Shown here: piece after piece, positions 15,104 to 24,508 of the stretch
How positions within the stretch are numbered: the stretch's first letter is position 1
How the letters are laid out: each line of letters opens with the position of its first letter
Source: G963662985 sp963662985
GTDB taxonomy: Bacteria > Chloroflexota > Anaerolineae > Anaerolineales > UBA11579
Assembly (NCBI GenBank): GCA_963662985.1
Contig: OY760067.1
Span: forward strand, 1,736,001 to 1,800,000
Direction: 5' to 3'
DNA length: 64,000 nt
Made by a program: the position numbers and the translations under genes
Notes under the pieces: model-generated
Databases searched by the model: none
What the model was told of the DNA's origin: nothing
Seen by the model: the letters and a program-made list of their open reading frames with translations, nothing else

Positions 15104-15140
15104 AAATCTTGTTTTTTCACACGGAGTTGTAAAAAAGCAC

Positions 15141-16727
15141 ATGCAAAGCCCTTCACTACCTGTTCACTTTTTTCATCAAAATTTATCCACTATTTATTTT
15201 TTAATTTTTTCTCTTCTCATATTTGGTCTTTCCAATTTGGTATATTTGTTATTGCAATTTTATACGATGAGAAATTACAGAATCTTTAGGGCGTATCTTT
15301 ACATTGTAATAGTTTATCTTTTTTGGCTATTTTGTTATATTTTTGAATTAATCGCCATTGATCCAGCAATGAAGAAAATATGGTTTGACCTTCATTTCAT
15401 AAACATGTCAATCTTGCCGTTTTATTGGTTTTCAATGATTCTCATATACTACGATTTTCCTCGTTTTGTGATGCCCATACGCATTTTTGGAGACGCCTTC
15501 ACTTTCATCACCATACTAAACTTTATCTCTAACAACAAAACAGGTTTGTTATATTCAAATTTTCAAATCAAAAACAATGGCTTAATTGACTACATTAGCG
15601 TTGAACATGGCACATGGTACTACGTCATCTTAGGTGCCTACATGTTGGTCTTTTTTGTCATGTTAGTCATAATTTTTCAAGGCATTTTTTCCAAACAAAG
15701 AAGTAACAAAAGATTGGTCTATCTTTTTATCTACTCTATACTTGTGATTTTTATTGGTGGAGTATTAAATCAAAGCTCCTATCAAATCATTCCCAACATC
15801 AATCACATTTTATTATTCTCGCCTATCATCACAATACCCATTATCATCTTTTCAAGAGAAGATGACTCCCTTGGCACCATTCCATATGCCTATCGCTTAA
15901 TCATTGATAATCTAACAGATGGCATAATCATCATTAACCCAAAAAACAAAATAGTAACAGTCAACAAAACAGCCATTGAAATCTTCCCTATCTTAAAGTT
16001 AGAAAACATTCTCACATATATTCAAAATAATCTCATAGAATCAAATGAATTTGTTCCTGATCTTGAATGGTTAGTCTCAAATCCAGATCACTTTAGATTT
16101 GAAAACATTGAAAATGATAAATATTATGAATTAACCGTCACAAAAGCAAATGAATATCGAGAATTTATGGGCTATATTCTCAATTTTAAAGACATCAGTC
16201 ATCACTATAAAGCTTATCAAAAGATTGAAAACATAGCCCGTACAGATGCTTTAACAAAAACAATCAATAGATCCTATTTTGAAGAGTCATTCAATGATTT
16301 AATAAAATCTCTTTCTTATGGAAGTTCTGTATCCATTGCAGTCGTAGATCTAGATAAATTTAAAATAATTAATGATGAATATGGTCATCTTACAGGAGAT
16401 CAAATTCTTCAAACCTTTGCGAAAATTGTTAGAAAAAACACTCGTGAAACAGATCTAATCATTCGATATGGTGGAGACGAATTTATTATTATCTTTCCTA
16501 ATGTGAAAGAAAATGTAATCCATGAGATTTTTTCAGTTATTCAAAAAGAATTTAACAATGCAATTCTTTTACTTAATCTCAAAGTAAAATTTGTCACATT
16601 CTCTTATGGCATTTATAGCTACAATATAGAAAATGAAAAATCATTGCAATTTTTGAATTCAGCAATTGATTTAGCAGATAAAAATATGTACCTAAACAAA
16701 AAGAATAAATCAAATTTTCTTAAATAA
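15141..16727 (+). CDS. Membrane-bound diguanylate cyclase (7TM-PAS-GGDEF)
   Basis: The product of about 528 residues has seven or so hydrophobic helices in the first 230 residues (the His-kinase N-terminal 7TM type), a PAS-like sensor (about 260-370, with IIDNLTDGIIIINPKNKIVTVN), and a GGDEF domain. The active site is intact as YGGDEF, and an RxxD inhibitory site (RETD) lies five residues before it, so it should make c-di-GMP with product inhibition. The frame is open far upstream into eno, but the first sensible start is the ATG at 15141, after the enolase terminator. The gene is much more AT-rich than its neighbours. Confidence 0.9.
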   Translation: MQSPSLPVHFFHQNLSTIYFLIFSLLIFGLSNLVYLLLQFYTMRNYRIFRAYLYIVIVYLFWLFCYIFELIAIDPAMKKIWFDLHFINMSILPFYWFSMILIYYDFPRFVMPIRIFGDAFTFITILNFISNNKTGLLYSNFQIKNNGLIDYISVEHGTWYYVILGAYMLVFFVMLVIIFQGIFSKQRSNKRLVYLFIYSILVIFIGGVLNQSSYQIIPNINHILLFSPIITIPIIIFSREDDSLGTIPYAYRLIIDNLTDGIIIINPKNKIVTVNKTAIEIFPILKLENILTYIQNNLIESNEFVPDLEWLVSNPDHFRFENIENDKYYELTVTKANEYREFMGYILNFKDISHHYKAYQKIENIARTDALTKTINRSYFEESFNDLIKSLSYGSSVSIAVVDLDKFKIINDEYGHLTGDQILQTFAKIVRKNTRETDLIIRYGGDEFIIIFPNVKENVIHEIFSVIQKEFNNAILLLNLKVKFVTFSYGIYSYNIENEKSLQFLNSAIDLADKNMYLNKKNKSNFLK

Positions 16728-16792
16728 TTCAACTTCATAAAATGATGTTTCCCTCTCAATCAGCCTCCCCCTTCAATTTAATAGCTTGAACG

Positions 16793-16839
16793 CCTGCTTT
16801 ATGGTAACATTAACTCCGAAATTTATTACAAAAAGCAGG
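16793..16839. promoter_or_regulatory. alaS promoter flanked by an inverted repeat
   Basis: CCTGCTTT at 16793-16800 and AAAGCAGG at 16832-16839 form a perfect 8-bp inverted repeat separated by 31 bases. Between them is an extended -10, TGGTAACAT at 16802-16810, with TTGAAC at about 16786-16791 as a possible weak -35. The predicted start, near 16817, coincides with the centre of the repeat. The right arm overlaps the AGGAG ribosome binding site. Confidence 0.45.
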
Positions 16840-16849
16840 AGCAAGCAGT

Positions 16850-19564
16850 ATGCAAAACTTAACCGGCGCCCAGATTCGCCAAACATTCATTGATTTTTTC
16901 AAAGAGAGAGGTCACGAATTTGTTCCATCAGCTTCATTGGTGCCCGGTGGAGATGCCACCCTTCTGTTTACCAATGCCGGCATGGTGCCCTTTAAAGACG
17001 TATTCCTCGGCACTGACATTCGCCCCTATACCCGCGCCACCAACGCTCAAAAATGTATGCGTGTTGCTGGCAAACACAACGACCTTGATGAAGTAGGCCG
17101 TGATGACACCCATCACACCTTTTTTGAAATGCTCGGTAACTGGTCCTTTGGCGACTATTACAAACCCGAAGCCATTGCTTGGGCTTGGGAGCTTCTCACT
17201 GATGTATGGAAAATTCCAAAAGATCGTCTCTATGCCACCGTCTTCAAAGACGAAAAAGGTGACATTCCCACAGATGAAGAAGCCGCCAAATTTTGGCAGC
17301 AGCAGCCCGGTTTTCTAGAAGGCCACCTTTCCTATTTAGGTCGCAAAGACAACTTTTGGGAAATGGCTGAAACTGGTCCCTGTGGTCCCTGTTCAGAAAT
17401 TCACTTTGATAGAGGTGATGCCTTTGGTCCCATAACCTATCTTGATAATGGAGATATCGACCTAGATGGTCCTCGTTTTGTAGAGCTTTGGAACCTCGTC
17501 TTTATTCAATACAATCGTATCGACGAAGATACTCTTGAACCCCTTCCTGCCACCCACGTAGATACTGGCATGGGTTTTGAACGCATTGTTTCTGTTCTCC
17601 AACAAAAAGATTCCAATTATAAAACAGATCTTCTAGCTCCAGCTGTTGAAGCCACCCGCAAAATGACTGGTGCAACCATCGATCAAGTGTATCAAAACTA
17701 CACTCCTTATCGAGTTATTGCAGATCACGTACGCACGGCCACTTTCCTCATCGCCGATGGCGTTGTCCCCGGCAATGTCGGTCGCAACTATATCTGTCGC
17801 ATGATCATTCGTCGTGCAGCTCGCTTTGGCTCCAAGATCAATCTTGAAGCGCCTTTTATGGCACCTGTTGCCGAAGCCATAATTGCCACCTATGGCAATG
17901 CCTATCCTGAATTAATCGAAAATAAAGAAGCTATCCTCTCCAATCTCACTCGAGAAGAACTTCGTTTCCAAAAAACAGTAGAAGGCGGCATTGCGCACCT
18001 TGAAGACCTCATGCAAAAAGCAAAAGCCAATGGACAATCTGTCTTAGATGGTGATGCCACCTTTGATTTATATGCCACCTATGGTTTACCGCTGGAACTC
18101 ACTCGCGACATCGCCAAAGAACAGAGTTTTGATGTTGATGAAAAAGCCTTCAAAACTGCCATGGAAGCTCACCGTTTAGCATCAGGTGCCGGCAAAGCCA
18201 TGGGCGTCATGGGGCAAAACATTGAAATCTATCAAGAGCTCTTGAACGACCTTATTACCCACGGCAAACTCACCAAAGAAGGCGTCAAAGCGGATCCTTA
18301 TTCAGCCCTGATTTCAGACGGACAAATCCTTGCGCTCGTCTCTGAAGATGAATCCATAGACAGTGCCTCCAAAGGCACTCCTGTCAACGTCATCGTTCCC
18401 ACCACCAATTTTTATGTTGCTTCTGGTGGTCAAATGGCAGATATTGGCGAGATAATCGGCGACAATTGGCGCATCCGCATTGATGATGTCCAACGTCCTG
18501 TCGCTGGAATCGTCATTCACATTGGTGAAGTCACCCAAGGCACGCCTAAAGTTGGAGACACCTGCCAAGCTAAAGTAGATGTGATCAATCGTCAAAACAT
18601 CGTCCGCAATCACACCGCCACCCATCTCTTGCACGCTGCTTTGCATCAAGTCATCGGCAAAGAAGCCCGTCAAGCAGGTTCCTTGGTTGCCCCAGATCGT
18701 CTACGTTTTGACTTCAATCATCCTGAAGGGCTCACCCAAGGACAATTGAATCAAATTGAAAACATCGTCAATGAGATGATTGCTCTCAACGTACCCGTCT
18801 CCATCGCTCACAAAACATTAGATCAAGCCAAACAAGAAGGTGCCATGGCGCTCTTTGGTGAAAAATACGGGTTAGATGTTCGTACCGTCCGTATTGGCAA
18901 AGACACTCAATTATCCTACGAACTTTGTGGAGGAACCCATGTCACCAACACTGGCGAGATTGGCACCTTTATCATCCTCAGTGAAGGTTCTGTAGCAGCT
19001 GGCATTCGCCGTATTGAAGCCATTACCGGCCGCGCTTCATATCAATTTATTAGCGAACGAATGTCTGTCATGCGCAGCATGTCTGAGATATTTAAAACGA
19101 CTCCTGAAAAACTCAATGAACGCGCCTCTGCTCTTAATGAAGCATTTTCACAAGCGCTTAAAGAAAACAAAGCCCTCAAAGCTAAATTAGCAGAAGGCTC
19201 CATCAAAGACAGTCTTCAAAATATCCAAGAAGTTGCGGGTATTCCCGTACTAGCCATTCATTTGCCTGATATTGATATGAACACCTTGCGTGAAGAAGCC
19301 TCCAAATTTGTCAACGAGAAAAAAGGCATTGCCCTCCTCGCCACCACAGAAGATGGAGAAGATCCCAAATTAGTAGCCATGCTTCCTGATGAGCTCGCCA
19401 AACGCGGTTTCCATGCAGGCAAACTTGTTAATCACATCGCCGAAGCACTCGGTGGTCGTGGGGGTGGCAAACCCACCATGGCGCAAGCCGGCGCAAAAGA
19501 TGCCACAAACTTAGACAAAGCCCTCGCTTTAGTCAAAGAATGGGTTGAAGCTCAAACAAAATAA
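16850..19564 (+). CDS. alaS: Alanyl-tRNA synthetase
   Basis: A full-length class II synthetase of 904 residues. The catalytic core begins with TGAQIRQTFIDFFKERGHE and contains VPSASLVP, FTNAGMVPFK and the motif 2/3 region. The editing domain carries the zinc-binding HTATHLLHAALH and CGGTHV motifs that deacylate Ser- and Gly-tRNA-Ala. The C-terminal DHHA1/C-Ala part ends with GRGGGKPTMAQAGAKD. The start has AGGAG 8 bases upstream. A possible operator-like inverted repeat surrounds its promoter. The next gene follows after 18 bases, so they may be cotranscribed. Confidence 0.98.
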   Translation: MQNLTGAQIRQTFIDFFKERGHEFVPSASLVPGGDATLLFTNAGMVPFKDVFLGTDIRPYTRATNAQKCMRVAGKHNDLDEVGRDDTHHTFFEMLGNWSFGDYYKPEAIAWAWELLTDVWKIPKDRLYATVFKDEKGDIPTDEEAAKFWQQQPGFLEGHLSYLGRKDNFWEMAETGPCGPCSEIHFDRGDAFGPITYLDNGDIDLDGPRFVELWNLVFIQYNRIDEDTLEPLPATHVDTGMGFERIVSVLQQKDSNYKTDLLAPAVEATRKMTGATIDQVYQNYTPYRVIADHVRTATFLIADGVVPGNVGRNYICRMIIRRAARFGSKINLEAPFMAPVAEAIIATYGNAYPELIENKEAILSNLTREELRFQKTVEGGIAHLEDLMQKAKANGQSVLDGDATFDLYATYGLPLELTRDIAKEQSFDVDEKAFKTAMEAHRLASGAGKAMGVMGQNIEIYQELLNDLITHGKLTKEGVKADPYSALISDGQILALVSEDESIDSASKGTPVNVIVPTTNFYVASGGQMADIGEIIGDNWRIRIDDVQRPVAGIVIHIGEVTQGTPKVGDTCQAKVDVINRQNIVRNHTATHLLHAALHQVIGKEARQAGSLVAPDRLRFDFNHPEGLTQGQLNQIENIVNEMIALNVPVSIAHKTLDQAKQEGAMALFGEKYGLDVRTVRIGKDTQLSYELCGGTHVTNTGEIGTFIILSEGSVAAGIRRIEAITGRASYQFISERMSVMRSMSEIFKTTPEKLNERASALNEAFSQALKENKALKAKLAEGSIKDSLQNIQEVAGIPVLAIHLPDIDMNTLREEASKFVNEKKGIALLATTEDGEDPKLVAMLPDELAKRGFHAGKLVNHIAEALGGRGGGKPTMAQAGAKDATNLDKALALVKEWVEAQTK

Positions 19565-19582
19565 AAGAACAAAAGGTGAGTG

Positions 19583-21070
19583 ATGCAAACAGATATAATC
19601 TACGCTTCGCATTATGATACGGTCGCATCCATTAAGGATAAGATCAAAAATCATCAATCAGCCAGAATATGTCTAGTTTTACCCACTCGCCTTTTACTTT
19701 TTAACGCTTCCCAGCTCAACATTCTACGTCGTTATTGCGCTGATCTTGGCCTTGAGCTAGCCCTTGTTACCCGAGAATTTCAAACCCTTCAATTTGCAAA
19801 ACAACTCAACATCCAACAATACCCCTCCATTCGCCGTGCACGCAAATCCACATGGTATCTCTATGACAATCAAGATCAAGAATTGTTAGATTCTCCTCCT
19901 CCCTCCACAAAAAAAGATTTAGACGCGCTCAAACTCAAAGCTCAACAAGCCAGCACCTCCCCCAAGCTGTCTCGTTCTGCTCGCATCATCCTCATCACCT
20001 CCGTGGTCATAGCCCTGTTATTTCTCGCTGGTTATCTCATTCCCAGCGCAACCATTTTCCTCACCCCTGAAAAAAAACTTCAAGATATGGAAATTCCATT
20101 GTTTGATGCAGATGGTAACAATCTTCTCAAAAACATTCTACCTATTCACACCACCACTCTCACTCTTTCATCCCAATTCCAACTTCCCACTACCGGTGAG
20201 ATCAGCGTTCCCCACACCACCGCCACCGGCACCATTCAATTCATCAACATCTCCAACGCTGCAGTTGAGATTCCCGCTGGCACCACTCTCTACGCCATGA
20301 TTGACGAACAACAGATTTTAGTCGAAACCACCTCCGCTGTCACCTTGCCAGCCGAAGTGGGAAGCACGCTCACCACCGAAATCATCGCATCCAACCCTGG
20401 GCAGCAAGGCAACCTCCCCGCCAACACCATCACCAACATTGTCGGCAACCTCAGCTTCTACGTCACCGCCAATAATCCCACTGCCATGACCGGAGGCACA
20501 GATCAAACCACCCAAGCCCCCTCCAAAGATGACTACACCCAATTGCGCACTCAACTCACCCAAACCATCCGCCAACTAGCGCAAGATAAATTTTCTCAAA
20601 ACTCACCCGAAGGCATCCAAATCATCAATCTCACCTTAACCAACACCCAAGAACAATTTTCTCCCACTAGTGCTCAATCCGCCGCCGACATCCTTTCGCT
20701 AGAGATCGAAACCGAAGTTCAAATTGAATACATCACCGAACAAGACCTTATCAATGCCTTCACCATCGCCCTAGATGCTCAACTACTCCCTGGGCAAACA
20801 CCTCTCGAAAATTCATTTACTTACGAAAAACTCACCCAAGAAGGGCAAACCTATTACCAAGGTCACCGCCTCACTATTCAAGAGATCAACACCCAAGCTC
20901 TCATCCAATCTCTCACGGGCAAAACCAAAACCCAAGCAATTAATTTACTCACCAACCAACTTGGCGAGACTGCTGCACCGCAGATTCTATTCAAACCCAA
21001 TTTTCTCAACAACATCCCCTTTTACCGCCTTCCCCTCTCTGAGTTGAGAATATATTTTGAAATGAGATAA
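19583..21070 (+). CDS. Membrane-anchored baseplate J-like protein
   Basis: A protein of about 495 residues. The N-terminal 100 residues are cytoplasmic and resemble a small alpha/beta domain (RICLVLPTRLLLFNASQLNILRR). One transmembrane helix lies at about 133-155 (IILITSVVIALLFLAGYLI). The outer part is beta-rich with ATGTIQFINISNAAVEIPAGTTLYA, the sort of motif that leads annotators to call such proteins baseplate J/gp47-like. Similar proteins occur next to ruvX and mltG in Anaerolineae; their job is unknown and may concern the envelope. I chose the ATG at 19583, preceded by AAGGTGAG. Confidence 0.7.
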   Translation: MQTDIIYASHYDTVASIKDKIKNHQSARICLVLPTRLLLFNASQLNILRRYCADLGLELALVTREFQTLQFAKQLNIQQYPSIRRARKSTWYLYDNQDQELLDSPPPSTKKDLDALKLKAQQASTSPKLSRSARIILITSVVIALLFLAGYLIPSATIFLTPEKKLQDMEIPLFDADGNNLLKNILPIHTTTLTLSSQFQLPTTGEISVPHTTATGTIQFINISNAAVEIPAGTTLYAMIDEQQILVETTSAVTLPAEVGSTLTTEIIASNPGQQGNLPANTITNIVGNLSFYVTANNPTAMTGGTDQTTQAPSKDDYTQLRTQLTQTIRQLAQDKFSQNSPEGIQIINLTLTNTQEQFSPTSAQSAADILSLEIETEVQIEYITEQDLINAFTIALDAQLLPGQTPLENSFTYEKLTQEGQTYYQGHRLTIQEINTQALIQSLTGKTKTQAINLLTNQLGETAAPQILFKPNFLNNIPFYRLPLSELRIYFEMR

Positions 21071-21071
21071 T

Positions 21072-21515
21072 ATGCGTATCCTAGCCATTGACCCCGGAGA
21101 AAAAAGAATTGGTCTTGCCTTGAGCGATCCCACTGGCATCATCGCATCCCCTCTCACCGTCCTAGAACACATCTCCCGTGCTGAAAATGCCAATCGCATC
21201 ATCGAAATCGCTCAAACAAAAGAAGTAGGGCAGATTATCGTCGGTTATTCCACAGATGATGAAGGCAACCCCACTTTTTCAGGTCGTCAAGCCCGTCGTC
21301 TCGCAGCCCAGATTCGTACCCATAGCAATTTTGAAGTGCTTCTTTGGGAAGAAGCTTTCTCCACCAAAGAAGCCCAACAATCTCGCATAGAAGCGGGCAT
21401 TGGCAAACAAAAAAGAAAAGGCCATCAAGATCAGATCGCAGCCACCATCATCCTCCAATCCTATCTTGAACATCTTCGCACTCAAAACAACCAACTCTTA
21501 AAGGAAAACGAATGA
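21072..21515 (+). CDS. ruvX: RuvX/YqgF family Holliday-junction resolvase
   Basis: A 147-residue RNase H-fold nuclease family protein. It opens with MRILAIDPGEKRIGLALSD, containing the first catalytic Asp, and closes with the GHQDQIAATIILQSYLE helix that holds the last Asp. The middle loop reads VGYSTDDEGNPTFSG, a variant of the usual VGLP...G. The family is linked to 16S rRNA 5' end maturation and junction cleavage. The start is 1 base after the preceding stop and the end overlaps mltG by 4 bases, so all three are an operon. Confidence 0.93.
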   Translation: MRILAIDPGEKRIGLALSDPTGIIASPLTVLEHISRAENANRIIEIAQTKEVGQIIVGYSTDDEGNPTFSGRQARRLAAQIRTHSNFEVLLWEEAFSTKEAQQSRIEAGIGKQKRKGHQDQIAATIILQSYLEHLRTQNNQLLKENE

Positions 21516-22621
21516 AAAACAAAGGATGTCTATTCACTTTCATCTTTATTGCCCTCATTGTGGTTGGCATTTTTTCTTGGATGCTCATTCAAACGGGTAC
21601 AGTCCAACAAACTCTCGGCAGTCCCGCCCAAGGAGTTTCTCTCCCCAAACAGCTGATTTATGCCATCCGTCTTCACGGAGAAGAAGACACTCTCATTTTC
21701 CCCGTCAACCCCATTGAAGAACGTGTCACCGTCCAAATTGACCCCGGCATGTCTTCCAAACAAATCGCGGTCACGCTTTATGCCAACAACCTCATCACCA
21801 GCAAACAATCTTTCCAAAGTTATCTCATTTACAAAGGCTACGATCGCACTCTCCAAACGGGCTATTACAGCTTTAGTCGTCAAATGCCCCCTATTGAAAT
21901 CGCCCAACATCTTGCCAATGGCACTTCTCGCTTTGCAGTTCTCAACATCACTTCCGGCTGGCGCCTAGAACAAATCGCCGCTCAAATCCCAGCCCTCAAC
22001 ATCAACGTCACTCAAGAAGAATTTTTAACCTTCACTCAATCGCCCCCTGCCACTTATACCTATGCTGGTGGAATCCCTGCTGGTTCTCGTCTTGAAGGTG
22101 TCATTCTTCCCGGACAATATCTTCTTCAACCAGATGCAGATTTAACAGAGCTCATGCAAACCTTTGCTACCACATACGAAGACACCCGCACAACCCTTGG
22201 CAGCAATCTCTCTGCCTCCGTTTTTTATGACGCAGTTAAAATCGCCTCCATCATCCAACGTGAAGCCTTTCATCAAGATGAATATGCCCTCATGGCCTCG
22301 GTTTTTTATAACCGCCTTGATGCCAATATGCTCCTCCAAATGGACTCCACCGTTCAATACGCCCTTGGTTACGACCAAGATCAACAAACCTGGTGGCGTG
22401 TCAACCTTGCCGATCAGCTATACTTTGATAGCGCCTATAACACCTATGTATATAAACAGCTTCCCCCCACACCCATCTCATCTCCTTCAAAAGAAGCAAT
22501 TCAAGCTGCCATCAGCCCCCAATCTTCCACGTATCTCTTCTTCCAAGCTGATTGTGATGGATCTATGTACCACAATTTCACCGAAACATACGATGAACAT
22601 CTTGAGAACAACTGTAACTAA
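21512..22621 (+). CDS. mltG: Endolytic murein transglycosylase MltG
   Basis: A 369-residue YceG-family enzyme that cleaves nascent glycan strands and helps terminate peptidoglycan chains. There is an N-terminal membrane anchor at about residues 7-27, a LysM-like region (VQIDPGMSSKQIAVTLY), the conserved segment LEGVILPGQYLL (EGYLFPDTY in most homologues), and the catalytic Glu in SIIQREAF near residue 250. It ends with the LPPTPISSPSKEAIQAAISP motif typical of the family. It overlaps ruvX by 4 bases and is followed by a strong bidirectional terminator. Confidence 0.95.
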   Translation: MKNKGCLFTFIFIALIVVGIFSWMLIQTGTVQQTLGSPAQGVSLPKQLIYAIRLHGEEDTLIFPVNPIEERVTVQIDPGMSSKQIAVTLYANNLITSKQSFQSYLIYKGYDRTLQTGYYSFSRQMPPIEIAQHLANGTSRFAVLNITSGWRLEQIAAQIPALNINVTQEEFLTFTQSPPATYTYAGGIPAGSRLEGVILPGQYLLQPDADLTELMQTFATTYEDTRTTLGSNLSASVFYDAVKIASIIQREAFHQDEYALMASVFYNRLDANMLLQMDSTVQYALGYDQDQQTWWRVNLADQLYFDSAYNTYVYKQLPPTPISSPSKEAIQAAISPQSSTYLFFQADCDGSMYHNFTETYDEHLENNCN

Positions 22622-22631
22622 TTAAACACAA

Positions 22632-22659
22632 ACGCCCTGTTTAGATCTAAACAGGGCGT
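22632..22659. terminator. Bidirectional terminator between mltG and the NBR1-domain lipoprotein
   Basis: A perfect 14-bp palindrome (ACGCCCTGTTTAGA and its complement) sits between convergent genes. The flanking T tracts are short, so it is best viewed as a shared hairpin for both directions. Confidence 0.7.
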
Positions 22660-22687
22660 ATTAATTACAATAAAAAATAAAATTATC

Positions 22688-23272
22688 TTACTCAGCCACC
22701 TGAATTTCTACGTAGAATAGCTCACCAAAAGCATTTCCATCAGAGTCCACAGCTTTCCAAGTAGACTGATACACCCCTGCTTCACTTGGAGTAATAAAAG
22801 TGATTGAAATCTCTGCCTCGCTCCCTGCTCGGGCAGGGAACAGCGCTTGTTCTTCAGCAACACCCATCGCAGCCCCGCTTGTCAATCGGATTCGATACCC
22901 CTCATCCCAATTGCACGTACCATTATTTTCCACCCGCCAAGTCTTCACAAATTCTTCATTTGGTGCAAACACTGTCCCATCCGGCACAGTCACATCTGCC
23001 AAATACGCCAAATTGGGTTCACATGCCGGTTCTGGCGTAAACGTTGGCGTAGCCAAGATTGGCATTGTTGGCGTCATCACCACCACCGGGCTAGACTGCG
23101 GCACCACACTGGGTGCAATGAAATAAGCTACTGCTTGGCTTTCATCCACACATCCGCTCAACCCCCAGCTCATCCCAGCAATTAAAACAAAACCAAGCAC
23201 CACCTTAACAACCAGCAGGCTTGGTTCAAAATTTCTTTTAGGTTTCAAAAAGTTGCTTAATCGTCTAAACAA
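22688..23272 (-). CDS. Lipoprotein with an NBR1-Ig-like domain
   Basis: A 194-residue exported protein. A hydrophobic stretch ends with the lipobox LSGC, giving Cys41 as the lipidation site. It is followed by a Pro/Thr-rich linker (about 50-80) and then an Ig-like domain of about 105 residues: PDGTVFAPNEEFVKTWRVEN, NNGTCNWDEGYRI and the closing YVEIQVAE. The W-x-V-x-N and T-C-x-W signatures match the NBR1-like central domain common in Chloroflexota surface proteins. Its role is probably binding or display on the cell surface. It lies just downstream of recA on the same strand, 21 bases away. Confidence 0.8.
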   Translation of the reverse strand: MFRRLSNFLKPKRNFEPSLLVVKVVLGFVLIAGMSWGLSGCVDESQAVAYFIAPSVVPQSSPVVVMTPTMPILATPTFTPEPACEPNLAYLADVTVPDGTVFAPNEEFVKTWRVENNGTCNWDEGYRIRLTSGAAMGVAEEQALFPARAGSEAEISITFITPSEAGVYQSTWKAVDSDGNAFGELFYVEIQVAE

Positions 23273-23293
23273 ATCGGTTTCATCCTTTTAGGC

Positions 23294-24367
23294 TTACTCC
23301 TCATCGTCAGCGATCACTTCCTCCTCATCATAGCCATCGCTAATCAATGCCTTCAACACAGAACTGCGCAGCACATTTTCGATTTCAGCCAACAATTCAG
23401 GTTGTTCTTGCAAAGCATCTTTCACTTTTTCGCGTCCTTGTCCCAAACGCAATTCCCCAAATGAATAATAGGAACCACGTTTTTCGATGATCTCATTTTC
23501 AACAGCCAAATCAAGGATATCGCCAACCTTTGAGATACCCTCATTATACATGATATCAAATTCTGCGGTACGGAAAGGCGGCGCCACTTTATTCTTCACC
23601 ACTCGTACCCGTGTTCGGTTCCCAATGATATCCGTCCCAGCTTTGATCGATTGAATTCGGCGAATATCTAATCGCACGGAAGCATAGAATTTTAATGCAT
23701 TCCCACCAGTCGTTGTTTCAGGGTTACCAAACATCACCCCGATCTTCTGACGTAATTGATTCGTAAAGATCACCGCTGTATTCGTTTGTTTGATCACGCC
23801 TGAGAGTTTGCGTAATGCTTGAGACATCAACCGCGCTTGCACGCCCATCGTTGCCTGCCCCATATCCCCTTCAATTTCAGCACGCGGCACCAAAGCAGCC
23901 ACCGAGTCGATCACCACCACATCCACAGCCCCAGAGCGCACCAAAGTCTCAGCGATTTCCAATGCCTGCTCGCCAGTGTCCGGTTGTGAAATCAACAAGC
24001 TATCCACATTCACCCCGCACACTGCCGCATAAGAAGGATCCAACGCATGTTCCATATCAATAAACGCACACACGCCGCCTAGCTTTTGTGCTTCTGCCAC
24101 CACATGTTGGCACAAAGTGGTCTTCCCCGAAGACTCTGGCCCATAAATTTCAACCACACGCCCTCGCGGAATCCCCCCAATCCCCAAAGCAAGATCCACA
24201 GACAAACAACCAGTAGGGATTACATCAATTGCCATATGATTGGCTTCTCCCAACTTCATAATCGCCCCATCCCCAAATCGCTTATTAATATCCTTCAAAG
24301 CGCCATCTAATGCTTTTAATTTCTTATCATCCACCACGGGTTCTGCCGTTTTTGCTCTTGCTGCCAT
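23294..24367 (-). CDS. recA: Recombinase RecA
   Basis: A 357-residue RecA with the Walker A box GPESSGKTT, the Walker B region VVIDSVAAL, loop L1/L2 segments (EIEGDMGQATMGVQARLMSQ and the FTNQLRQKIGVMFGNPETTTGGNALKFYAS region) and an acidic C-terminus (DEEEVIADDEE) that modulates DNA binding. It carries out strand exchange and acts as co-protease for LexA in the SOS response. The start has a GGAAGGAAAG site. An SOS-like box lies right after the predicted transcription start, so it is probably damage-inducible. Confidence 0.98.
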   Translation of the reverse strand: MAARAKTAEPVVDDKKLKALDGALKDINKRFGDGAIMKLGEANHMAIDVIPTGCLSVDLALGIGGIPRGRVVEIYGPESSGKTTLCQHVVAEAQKLGGVCAFIDMEHALDPSYAAVCGVNVDSLLISQPDTGEQALEIAETLVRSGAVDVVVIDSVAALVPRAEIEGDMGQATMGVQARLMSQALRKLSGVIKQTNTAVIFTNQLRQKIGVMFGNPETTTGGNALKFYASVRLDIRRIQSIKAGTDIIGNRTRVRVVKNKVAPPFRTAEFDIMYNEGISKVGDILDLAVENEIIEKRGSYYSFGELRLGQGREKVKDALQEQPELLAEIENVLRSSVLKALISDGYDEEEVIADDEE

Positions 24368-24400
24368 AATCTTTCCTTCCTATTTGAGTTGTTTATAATA

Positions 24401-24453
24401 AAACAAACGTTCTGTAATTGTTTTAATTCTAGCTCAAATGGTCTAATTGTCAA
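24401..24453 (-). promoter_or_regulatory. recA promoter with SOS-like box
   Basis: On the minus strand TTGACA (24453-24448) and TAGAAT (24431-24426) are spaced by 16 bases. The predicted start is near 24419. Immediately downstream is AGAACGTTTGTTTT (24413-24400), which fits most positions of the Gram-positive LexA box CGAACrnryGTTyC. A LexA dimer here would block transcription. Confidence 0.6.
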
Positions 24454-24459
24454 GATAAA

Positions 24460-24492
24460 AAAAGACCGTTCAATTGAACGGTCTTTTGCATC
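24460..24492 (-). terminator. Terminator of the EF-G-like gene
   Basis: The 28-base palindrome AAAAGACCGTTCA/TGAACGGTCTTTT at 24460-24487 continues on the minus strand with extra T residues. It separates the EF-G-like gene from the recA promoter. Confidence 0.85.
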
Positions 24493-24508
24493 TCTAACAG
24501 TTGAAGAA

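Noticed and set aside
14724..15140. Extension of the GGDEF frame into eno
   Set aside because: The extra 139 codons lie inside eno in another frame and cross its terminator; the ATG at 15141 starts directly before the first membrane helix.
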